DNA of 64,000 nt, from positions 1,162,501 through 1,226,500 of the forward strand of contig JAJTWR010000374.1 of the NCBI GenBank assembly GCA_021613335.1, written 5' to 3'. Both the position numbers and the translations under genes were made by a program. Source of the DNA: Whitmania pigra. Lineage: Eukaryota > Annelida > Clitellata > Hirudinida > Haemopidae. Below are positions 14,515 through 24,113 of the stretch, piece by piece; the first letter of the stretch is position 1; every line of letters starts with the position of its first letter. The notes under the pieces are model-generated. The model searched no databases. It worked only from the letters and a program-made list of their open reading frames with translations, and was not told the DNA's origin.

Positions 14515-14906
14515 CTCGAACGAAGATAATTAGCACTTGATAACAGCAGCACTCCCGTGTTTAATATGTTTGTTAGGAGTAGCGAAGGTAGGCAGAGATG
14601 GGTCTGCTAATAAGCGCTCTAAATACAATTGCAATTTAGTGTAAAATATTTATTATAATTAGATCAAATAAATATAATTTTATTTTAAACCATTTTTTAA
14701 TGAGCCTCCTAACTGTGACACTAGGTAAAGCGTTCTTTTGGTGTGTTTGACAGGTGTGTATTACTCCATTTGTAAAACATTGAGTTCACATTTCAATATT
14801 ATTTATTAAGCACTTGGTCATGAAAAATTTAATAAATGAGTGTTCAGTTCTTCATTCTGTTTACAAAGTCTCATGAAAATCCTGGAAGGATTAAGTATGG
14901 GACTGG
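14515..14906. other. Short spacer between PAL and MFSD5
   Basis: Only 392 bp separate the PAL stop from the MFSD5 start, both on the minus strand. The spacer must hold the PAL 3' UTR and the MFSD5 promoter, or reflect a polycistronic arrangement. I saw no clear promoter motif. Confidence 0.6.
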
Positions 14907-17900
14907 CTAGCCCTGAAGTCCGAGATCAGATGTGTTCATAAAAATATCTATTATGACGTCTACTATAGTTCTGTCCTGCAAGCTCTTCAGAATCTTTTCC
15001 AAACTGTCATCTAACGGTCTTACCCCGTCGTGAAACTCTATTTTGAGGTCATATCTGATATATCTGTATAATTTTTGAGTTCCTGGAAAATTACTGATTT
15101 TGAGTGTTTTGGTTTAGAATATCGAAAAGTTTTTTTAAAAGATATGTCTACCAAAACCCATATCCTGGGAGACTTCATCAATTTGAAGACATTGGTTTAG
15201 GCGAGATAAGACTTTGCGGAATTCATCTTTGAGCCTCGAAACAAAATGCTTTAATGTTCCATTCGTGAAAAATCCATTTTTTGGCAGTTGCTTAATGGTT
15301 CTTTTGAGTTTTGCGACAACATCATCAAATCTGAAGGCGGCATCATACCATGACCATTCTTGACTGTTTCTGTTGATCATAAAGTGACATTGTTTAGCTT
15401 GCTTTGAAAGATTTAGGTAAATTTATTTCACATTAAAATTTTCTTTTAGTAATCACAAAGGCAATTACATGTCCATTAACCGCTCCGTTTTATAAATTAC
15501 TAAATTACATTTATGATTAAATAAATAAGCTCATTTAAACCCTCGAAAAAAATAAAGGTTTATTTGAAAGACGATACAACTAAAACTAAAAACTGTACAT
15601 CAAAATATTAGCAGAAAGGACTTCCTCAGTGACCCTCTGCCAGACAAATGTGATCTCTTTTTGAAGCCACCTCAGATCGATGGCTTGACACAAAGAAAGG
15701 ATGGAAGATGAAATGATGAGCTGAAGAAGTTCCAAAGCTTCGCAAGTTTTCCTGGCACTGACCAAAGCCATGGAGTTGACTGACTGGTTGTGCATCTCTG
15801 CACTCATCACGTGATTGGTCATGGGGTGAGCAAGAGAGTCCAGTTCGCTGGCATAAGAGGCCAGTGCAATATCCACACCCTTTAAATTACAAAAACAATT
15901 TTGTAATTTTGGTCCTTGCCTTCATAATATTGGCAATTAATTTTTATGAAGAACTTCCAAATAATATGATTTTCTTGAATGATGGATATTACGCTACAGA
16001 CAAGATCTCTAAAGCTTAAGCTTAAAGTTTAAACTTGTGATTAAACTTGTAAAATATGTTAAAGACCAATTTTGCTCAAATTATTCCTATGTAATGGATT
16101 ACACATTACATATTACATAACAAGAGCACACTTTGAAACCGAAGTCTTTGGTGTGATCACTCCCTGATAGATTCGGCGGAAGACCTGAGTTCATGTGGTA
16201 ATTGAGAACTTCTGTTAATTGGGCGAAGATTAATCTCCCACACATCTGTATGGATTGTCGAGTTTGATCCATGACAAGCACAATGTTGCTTCCTTAAAAA
16301 TTCGGTTAAAAATTAAATGTTGCCATAGGAGTCCAGGTCCAGGTGTTAGAATTTATACCTTGGAAATTCCCACAATGGACGATGTTTTTTTCAACGCTAT
16401 CGATGATAGGATTGTCGTTCGTAGAATTTAATTCCACGTGGATCTTCCTGACAGATTCCTTAAAGACTTCAATACAGGGACCAATCCATTGAGGTGACGT
16501 TCTTAAGGCATACCTGTCCTGAGCCAACTCTGTCTCATTGAGAGCATTTTTATGTCTACAATTTTATTAAATAATTTTTATTTGTAATTAGAAAACTATA
16601 ATAACTTATTTTTGTAGTTCAAAGTGATTAATAATAAAATAAATAGTAATCCCAACCTAACGAATTTGGATTCTTGCAGTAGGAATCTTATAGATTCGGA
16701 GAATTGTTTCAAACCCCAGTGGGGCAAACATTGGTCCACTGTTGGATGGAACGATTCCATGCGTCCTCTCAAACATTCCAAAGACATGGCAGTGACGAGT
16801 TCAGTAAGGAGAAGACCTTGACTGAAGTCAAACAAATTAACGGCACCAAAAGCAGCGGAGCAAGTGGATGAGTTGATGATCGCTAAAACTTCTGAGAGGA
16901 CAAAATATTATTTGAAAAAAAGGTTTAAAACTAATTAAAAATCGTAGTTATCAAAGTTTAAAAGTAAAATTATTAAATTAATAAAGTGAATGAGAACTTA
17001 GCCTGAAATTACGAGTCAAAGCTACCTTTTGGCTGAAACTCGATAAACCTTAGTCCAGCTTCTTTGAAAGCCAATTCGGCCGTGGAATTTAACTTTCCTT
17101 TGAAATAAACTTTGGAATCTTTCTTAGCACCAGACATACAAGAAGCAATGTATGAGAGAGGCACCAAATCCCCACTGGCACTGACTGAACCTCTAAGAGG
17201 GACTTGAGGCACGATGTCCTGGTTGATCATGGAGCATAGCTGTTCAACCACTTCGGGTCTGACGCCAGAGTAAGCCCGACTCAAGCTGTTGGCTCTCGAG
17301 AACATGGAAGCTCTCACAACACCTACATCCAGGCTGATAAGTGTATTTTAATATTTACTATTTTAAGAGCTCGTTCAACCATTAACACATTTAGTTATAT
17401 TTATATAGAATATATATTTTATGTTTATATTTTATAGTTCATTTTAAAATAAGTGTTACAATCTTTAGTTATATGTATACAATTATATTAATATAATAAA
17501 TAAATAAATAATACAGTATAATCATATAATAGACGTGTCTTTGCCTATAAAATCAGTTTAGTTTAATGTCAATAAACAATTTTCAATTTTGTCATTTAAT
17601 GAAATTCATTATTTATTTGTAATTTTTGATAAAACTTACATGAAAATAAAAAAAAGAAACCAACCACTTGCTTCTCGCCCCACAATTCAGGAAAGTGAGC
17701 AGTACGTTGTTCAATTCATCGCAATCCTCACTCCTGACGTTCGCACTTCCCCCGTATCCTGTGTTCACTCCGTATATTACTTCCTTCTTGAGTAAACATT
17801 CTTTAAGGTAGGCGGCATTCTCTTCCAGTTTCTTTTTTGTCTCTCCAGATATGTTCACCACAATCTTGTGTTCAGAGAAGTTACTCCTTGCGATGTTCGT

Positions 17901-18005
17901 AACGTCTGCTATCGTCACTCCGTGTCCGTTTAATTCATACCTGGTTTTGGTGGAGTTTTTAAACTTTGCCAGGTAGTTGAGAATTTCTTTTCTGTGATCT
18001 TCCAT
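14907..18005 (-). CDS. Phenylalanine ammonia-lyase-type MIO enzyme (PAL, not HAL)
   Basis: Eight exons: 18005-17668, 17333-17026, 16891-16657, 16555-16359, 16292-16132, 15879-about 15599, about 15369-15152 and 15082-14907. They give about 637 residues (plant and fungal PALs ~700, cyanobacterial ~570). The first in-frame ATG is 18005. Key residues: catalytic Tyr78 in [11 protein letters not shown]; Phe105-Leu106, the selectivity pair; Ala165-Ser166-Gly167, which cyclises to the MIO cofactor; Asn222; Tyr309 and Arg312 in QDRYALR; Asn357 in GNFQG; Lys413 and Ile417 in GFKGVDIA; Glu441 and Gln445 in [15 protein letters not shown] and LCQAIDLR are plant/fungal PAL signatures and are absent from HAL. 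A C-terminal helical domain continues in exons 7-8 ([13 protein letters not shown]). Known family reaction: L-phenylalanine to trans-cinnamate plus ammonia, in the cytosol as a tetramer. The exon 6/7 border is uncertain: an alternative acceptor at 15402 would pair with a phase-0 donor. Tyrosine activity cannot be excluded. Confidence 0.93.
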
Positions 18006-18794
18006 TTCAGATTTTTCCAGCTTGAAGCATTTGTCAAGTTTTTCAGTGTTCAATTTATAAAGGGTACTTCACGAACTTTGTCCCAATCATGAGTTTGAAA
18101 GCTTTAGCAAAAAGGAATGTTTGTTACAGCATTTATGTCTACTATTATATTTTTTACATGTAAACTATAAATATTAAAAAAATTATTATGCGACACTCTC
18201 AGTCCCTTTTAAGTACCAGTGAAAAAAAAATTAAAATCAAACAAAATCCAAAGTTCTATAATAACTTAATTTAATTTAAATAATTTAAAATTAATGTTTT
18301 TTTACTCTGGAATTACTCGACCCTCAGCATTTCAAGCCCATCGCTCATGACGATTTCTTTAAAAGTTATAATAATATTAAACTGAATAATTTTTAAATCT
18401 AATTTGCCGAAAAGGCTATAAAAAACAATGTCAATTTTAAATTGGAAAGGAATTAATGAGATATTGTAAAAAAAATGATTGATTAAGAATTTTTGACTCA
18501 AGCTCTGGTTCATCTCAAACAGATGTTTGGCTATTAACTGGCTTCTTTTACAAATTATTGTTATTATTTAAATTTAAATTATTCTCAAATAAGAAATTTT
18601 GAGGCCTCCAAATTACGAGTACCACTCAAAAGTTGACAACATTCTGTCACTTTTGAGGCTGACAACATTTTGAAGTAGAAGTTGAAAAGACCCAGGCTCA
18701 TAAACTTCTAAAATATTATATTTTGTCTGGAAGATCGAACCTAATGATAATGAGAGATCATATTAATTGATTGAATTAATTAATTGATGTTTGA

Positions 18795-18927
18795 GTTGTT
18801 GCGTGCCTGCGAAAGGCGATGAAAGCAACAGTCGTTACGTATCGTGTTCGCAACCCAGCTCGCACGGCCAGGGAGCGCCCTCGGGTAGGGGCGCTATATA
18901 AATGGTTGATCGATTAAGAAGTTCCAT
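18795..18927 (+). mobile_element. Hairpin SINE, left part
   Basis: Shares gagcgccctcgggtaggggc and the following tatataaatgg...gatcgattaagaag with a reverse-strand copy at 53.9-54.1 kb. A perfect 7-bp stem, AGCGCCC (18874-18880) with GGGCGCT (18889-18895), is kept in both copies. The right part of this copy resumes at 19186 after nested insertions. The upstream limit is approximate. Confidence 0.7.
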
Positions 18928-18976
18928 CCAAATCATCTCAGTTATGCAAAGGACTATAATCAAATAAAAAATAAAT
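18928..18976 (+). mobile_element. Ultra-short retroposon, copy 2
   Basis: A 49-bp insert (ccaaatcatctcagttatgc onward, ending in an A-rich tail) between exact 12-bp direct repeats aagaagttccat at 18916-18927 and 18977-18988. This is the cleanest example of the unit acting as a complete insertion. Confidence 0.85.
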
Positions 18977-18991
18977 AAGAAGTTCCATAGT

Positions 18992-19112
18992 GCGCCCGCA
19001 TGGCCTAACGGTTAAGGCTGCGCCTCTCACGATGGCAGCACGGGATTCAAACCTCGCTGCGGGAGCACCGTCCTAATCATCTAGCTAAGCAACAAAAGTT
19101 AATAAAACAAAA
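18992..19112 (+). mobile_element. tRNA-derived SINE
   Basis: The head resembles a tRNA: gcgcccgcatggcctaacgg begins a near-complete acceptor arm, TGGCCTAACGG fits an A box, and GGATTCAAACC fits a B box (about 19043-19053). It continues into a non-tRNA body and an A-rich tail (aataaaacaaaaaaaa). Imperfect stems and the poly-A tail argue for a SINE rather than a functional tRNA gene. Internal pol III promoter activity is inferred. Confidence 0.75.
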
Positions 19113-19124
19113 AAAAAGTGCCTT

Positions 19125-19185
19125 AATCCAAATAATCCTGGTTATGTAATGGCCTTTAATCAAATAAATAAATAAATAAACAAAT
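19125..19185 (+). mobile_element. Ultra-short retroposon, copy 3
   Basis: A 61-bp insert (aatccaaataatcctggtta onward, tail (AAAT)n) between exact 12-bp repeats aaaaagtgcctt at 19113-19124 and 19186-19197. Confidence 0.82.
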
Positions 19186-19262
19186 AAAAAGTGCCTTCAT
19201 TTCCCATCCGGATATATAAGGCACTCAGAAAATCGGCTAAATACAGATACAAATTAAACTTA
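19186..19262 (+). mobile_element. Hairpin SINE, right part
   Basis: Begins aagtgccttcatttcccatc and carries an 8-bp stem AGTGCCTT (19190-19197) with AAGGCACT (19218-19225), then aaatcggctaaata. The same stem and tail occur in the reverse-strand copy at 53.9-54.1 kb, so this is the continuation of the element interrupted at about 18.92 kb. Confidence 0.7.
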
Positions 19263-21503
19263 AGGAAAACAAATAATAATTACAACCTAAAATAAACAGG
19301 ATTAACTCTCTAGAAAATTCTGAGAAACAAACGTCTACGGTTCAATGAGTTCAAATTTCGGAATGAACCTTTGAACTCAATTTTTTTTTTAAATTTCAAA
19401 TAGACAGCAAATAAGAAGCCTCGTGGATTGATTTAATGATTGGAACATTTTACGTGGCAGGGTAGGATTTACTTGAGGATTCTGTGCAGTCTAGTTGGGG
19501 AAGACCCACAAACCATCAAATAAGACACAATTTATTCTTCCCATTTTGGATCAAATGGCTGCTGTTACCTTTCATGATTTGAAATTTATTTATATTAAAA
19601 TGTTAAACAAAAAAATCGAGGTTATTAAGATTTTTGTTGTTACAAAAAAATAGATTTCAATTAATTGTAGATTAATTTTTAGTACAACTTTTAATAATAA
19701 TTTTAGTTTCTGTGTTACATAATTTAGAAGAGTCCTTTTTCATGTTTCGTGTTTTTTTCATTCTGCTGTCACAGTGTATGGTACAAATCATATTTAAGTT
19801 TTCAGGTCGAGGTCGGAGTTTTTATATTATAAAAGGTATCGTAATGCCAATCAGCTTTTCGTCACCATTAAAATACAAATTTTTTTTTTTGATCTTATAT
19901 TTGTCTTCTTGGGAGTGATGGCGGTTCTTACTGTCAAAGATAAGTCAATAGTCAATGATTAATGTCTATTACATAACTACATTAGGAAGCTGAATATAAT
20001 AAAATTATGTAAATCAAGTTGTTTGTTATGAAAGGTCCTGAGACAGGACTGAATGGAACGCGTTTTCACCAACGTCGTTCGAGATGCTGAATACAATCGA
20101 TGAATTAATCCGATAAATTTGCAATTAGACTCTGACAATTTAAACAAGCACTGTCTTATTCATAGTATTATGTTCACTCTAACACATTATTCTACTGTAG
20201 TAGTAGTAGTAGTAGTATTTAATTAATGTCCTCAGCATAACTTGATGAGTAAGATAACCATTATTCTGCTTATTAACGTTAGAAATTTAAAGCTTTCTTT
20301 CTTTTACTAGGCATTCTACTGATAGACATTATTCATCTAATACATTGACAGGAAGAACCAGCATCAGTCCTAGCAAATTAATAAAACATCAAAGAGGTCT
20401 CCGATAGTAAAATTATAACTGACAATTTAGTAATTATTACCTTCTTTTTTTTTTAAAATTATGTCAGCATCATCCAGTCTAAGCTTTTTCATCTCATTCA
20501 TGATAAAATTCAAAGGATGATGCAACTTTGATCAAATACAGCAGGGTTTTTTGTAACGGATTTTTTTTTAACACGATAAGAAGATATACTGTTAAGTTTA
20601 AATTGGAGATTTTATTTAATGTGAAAAGCGCCATATCATTTAATAACAAACACTCAAATATTATTTAAATTTTAATCTTTTGTTTCTTCATTGAGTCTAA
20701 ATAAACACGAGCTGAATCTATCACACTTTCACTTTTAGCTGCCGAATTCATCACATCTTTTCAACCAATAGAAATCACATAACAATGATTTATTACCACA
20801 ATTAATTTACAATGTCATAGATGTATCTCTTACACTCAAACTGAGACAAATCTCGAAAAATTCGTAATTTTGCAATAATAACTCAACGTTCAAAAACTTA
20901 ATATTATTTTTCAAAACAATTTAATTTAAATAAATACTTAAATTAACTCCTTAACTATAAAACAATAGAATACAAAATTAAACTACACCACTTTTTTCTT
21001 ATGAATATTAATTAGTTACTTTGTTCGCTATTAGTAGTCGATGCGTTGGTGGAGCAGAATCGAGTTTTTGTTTAAGTTTTATTGATTTTTCAGTGGATGA
21101 GAATGTTCAGAGGGAAAGTGGTTCGTCAATTGACATTTTCAATCTTAATTTGCTTTTAGTTCATCCTTTTATTGGACTAGACTATTCGCTGAGGCGCCTA
21201 AAATTGAATAGAATTCAAATTTTGATTCTTCCCGCTACTTTGGGTCGTTGGTTGAAACAATGGCTGAACAAACAGAATGTATAAATAGATAATGAGTCTT
21301 AAGTATTTTCCTCAGTTATGCAACGGGCTATAATCAAATTCGGATATTAGGACTAAAAAGAGTGGTTATTACACAGATCCAGGTCTTCTTAACCACTATA
21401 AATAATTGTTATGTTATGTTATGTTAAATAAACAATGTATTTTCCTAATCGTCTAGTTATGTAATGGACGTTAATTTAATTATCACTACCAAGTATTTTC
21501 CTT

Positions 21504-21551
21504 AAGTCCAAATCATTTCAGTTATGCAACGGACTACAATCAAATAAATAA
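21504..21551 (+). mobile_element. Ultra-short retroposon, copy 6
   Basis: A 48-bp unit aagtccaaatcatttcagtt onward, with AGTCC/GGACT arms and a short AAATAAATA tail, between near-identical 13-bp repeats aagtattttcctt (21491-21503) and aagtatttttctt (21552-21564). Confidence 0.82.
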
Positions 21552-21652
21552 AAGTATTTTTCTTTAGGAATTCTAATGAATGGATTAATTAAGACTTTTT
21601 GGTTGTTTTGTGGAATTCGTGGGAATCTATGTAAATTAGAAATTTTGTAAAA

Positions 21653-23475
21653 ATGTTAATAATTGATTTAATGTCAGCTTGGATTGATTTAAACATAATC
21701 AATATTATCCAGATAAATAGCGATCAATTTGTTCGAGTTCTTCAAAGCTTCAAGTTGTCATCGATGGAAATTGATGGCGAGGAATATAGCAAGAACTGCG
21801 GTTTATTCGCAAGAATGTGCAATCAATTATCTCTTGATAACACCTTAACTAACAGGCGAAGGTAATTCTGGTCTTTAGCTTGTTTGCCTTGAACATGTAA
21901 AACTGTTTAATGATAATTAATTGTTTATTGATAACCGTCAATAACGTATGCCATCTAGATTGCTAACGATGTGGCAAAGAAACTCAGGAAACATAAGAAA
22001 TATCATTCAAGGAAACGAGATCTCCTGCACTGTTGATGCCGAATCAAAGAATGATGATGCTGATGACGGTGATGGTGATGAAGACGACGACGAGGTGGAT
22101 ACTAGCGATGATGAAGATATCCCTTCATTCTCGAGATTTGACTCTATCAACAGTTCTCCCGAACATCGCGATGAATTGTCTAAAATCTTAGCTTCACTTG
22201 ATAAAGAAACCTATGCCTCATCTTTCAATCCTTTCGATGACGACGGCATGATGGATTTGCTGGAAAGATATCGGGAGAATAAAGGCAGGGGTAATAGACG
22301 AGTGATACAACGTGTTAAGTTACCATTCGAGGTAATACTTATCAGCTCAGTGCAAGTCGAGGTCGCCCTTAAAATCATAGCGGCAGGCTTTCTTCCCATT
22401 GTACACGTCGACGCTTCGGGAACAATGGTGGAGAAGATGCGCTTCTGCAAGGAAAGGATCATGATGTACACTGCCATCTGTCATTGGGGCAAGAACTTAG
22501 TTCCTATGTTTGACATTCTCATAGAAGAACATTCAGATATGAGGCCGAGTCTTGAGTATGTCAAGATCTTCATAACCAAGGAAGGGCAGAGATGGCCAAT
22601 TTTCGAGGCCGTCGTGGTGGATTTCCTACATTTTCTCAATCCGTTGATGGAGACATTTATGGAAATGACGTTGTTTGAATATTTGGATGCAGCGTACGAA
22701 CATTCAGTCGATCGCAACAAAAAAAACTCCCAACGGTCGCTTTGTTGTGCTGCACGCGCTACATCAAAGGACTCTATTCGGATGTGAGAAAAATAATCAA
22801 AAAGCCTGAACTAGCGGATTTCTACAAAGGAGTGTTCGAAAAGATTCTGAATAGCACGACTTTTGAGCAAGCAGATAAATTAGTAATTGCTTTCTTTCAC
22901 GTATTGCTTTGTTCGAGTAGAACTGACGATGTCCAAACATGCTTCGCCGTCATTTCTGATGACGCCGCATGCGATTTTACCGAGGTTTTGAAAGGAGTTG
23001 AGATTAATACAGAAAAAATTCTGTAATGTACAGAAGAAGTCCTTTTTATAAAAGATACAAAACAGTTGTCGATAACATCTCAAAGAAAGCTGCCATTGTA
23101 GGGCCATCTGTAAATGAATATTGCAACGCAAAACTCGCTGATCAATTTCTTGAGAAGCATCTTTCTTATCTTCCCCTCTGGACATCTTATCTTTCTCCTA
23201 CTGGAAAAAGGGTTAGGGTTCATTAACGACTATATTTTATTATTGTTATTTATGAAATTGATTTTTAATTTTCGAAATAGATTTCCAACTTCATCGTTAA
23301 GACTCACTTTAGCATCATGAAGAGCGGAAGGAAGAATCCCAGTTACGCGGGAATGGGGAAGTTCGTTGATCGCCTTAAAACTAATGCGATTGGATCGAGT
23401 CTAGCGGCATGTGATGATTTGTTCAGGAAGCGCAAAAAACGAATATCGAAAATTTCCTCAAAAGGTAAATAATGT
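21653..23475 (+). pseudogene. Transposase-like gene with homopolymer frameshifts
   Basis: Open frames run in order on the plus strand: about 21653-21861 (donor AAG|GTAATT), 21948-22787, 22742-23026, 23026-23214 and, after a short apparent intron (23215-23280), to about 23475. They resemble parts of one DDE-type transposase-like protein common in invertebrate genomes: HVDASGTMV near 22401, VVVDF near 22611, CCTRYIKGLYSDV near 22748, LPLWTSYL near 23172, and a C-terminal THFSIMK segment near 23302. An acidic Asp/Glu run sits at 22050-22110. Continuity needs a +1 shift in the A8 run at 22719-22726 and another in the A6 run near 23010. Either the copy is dead or the assembly has homopolymer errors. 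The exact transposon superfamily is not assigned; a MULE-like affinity is a guess. Confidence 0.6.
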
Positions 23476-24113
23476 CAAGAAGAACTGCGTATTAATTACT
23501 GCCGCACTTGTTTCTCCGGAATTACTACATATTTCTCACCTGATATTGAATTACAATTTTGTTTGCGTCTGTTTTGAAGTCTTACGAAGACTTCGTGGTG
23601 TTGACCTATTTCTGATCGAGGGTTTTCAACCGCGCCGAAACAATGCGAGTGCGTAGGATCGAGAAAGGGACTGACCTTGAGCTTTAGACTACGAGTGTCC
23701 TAGTTTTCCATTACAACTCCTGTACATTTCGAGAGACATTTTGTGGATTGTGTTACGATGTCTAATTATTATCGAATTATAGCACTATTCATACGCTAGG
23801 ACAATGATAATAATAACGGTAATTATAATAGTAAATTTATTTAGCGCCTCGGGCGTAGTGTGAGACACTGTAAGTCAACGTACTTCACAACAAGATCAAT
23901 CTGTAAATTCAAGCTAAATGTTGCCTGCTGACAAAGCAAGTAGTTGTATATGCACAAAATCCTATCAAATGCAACATAGTTTTGGAGGTGAAGATGTATG
24001 ATAATTTCTCCATTAAATATTGAGTATGACGTGGCAATTATCACAGATTCAGACATAGGTAGGTACGGACGATGCAAAAGTGAGAGTTTTGACTGTCATT
24101 CAGTTTAAAATGT
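23476..24113. other. Intergenic, no gene recognised
   Basis: Between the transposase-like gene and the tektin 3' end. No motif or exon seen. Confidence 0.6.

Larger units (their letters stand above)
18006..21652. other. Intergenic region rich in small retroposons
   Basis: Upstream of PAL. No protein-coding exon recognised. It contains a nested group of SINE-like elements at 18.8-19.3 kb and several copies of a ~50-bp retroposon between 18.9 and 21.6 kb, listed separately. Other partial copies of the short unit sit at about 21302-21342 and 21455-21480. The remainder is AT-rich sequence with a short (TAG)n run at 20196-20215. Confidence 0.6.

Noticed and set aside
14907..18005. Histidine ammonia-lyase, the usual animal member of this superfamily
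   Set aside because: The GGSA motif, the FL pair, [21 protein letters not shown] and the C-terminal extension match PAL; HAL has SH at the selectivity site and different flanking motifs.
14907..18005. Contaminating fungal or bacterial contig joined by assembly
   Set aside because: AT-rich introns, matching base composition and direct continuity with MFSD5 and the local SINEs make this unlikely, though reads should confirm it.
18992..19069. Functional tRNA gene
   Set aside because: A and B boxes are present but the stems are imperfect and the sequence runs into a SINE body and A-rich tail.
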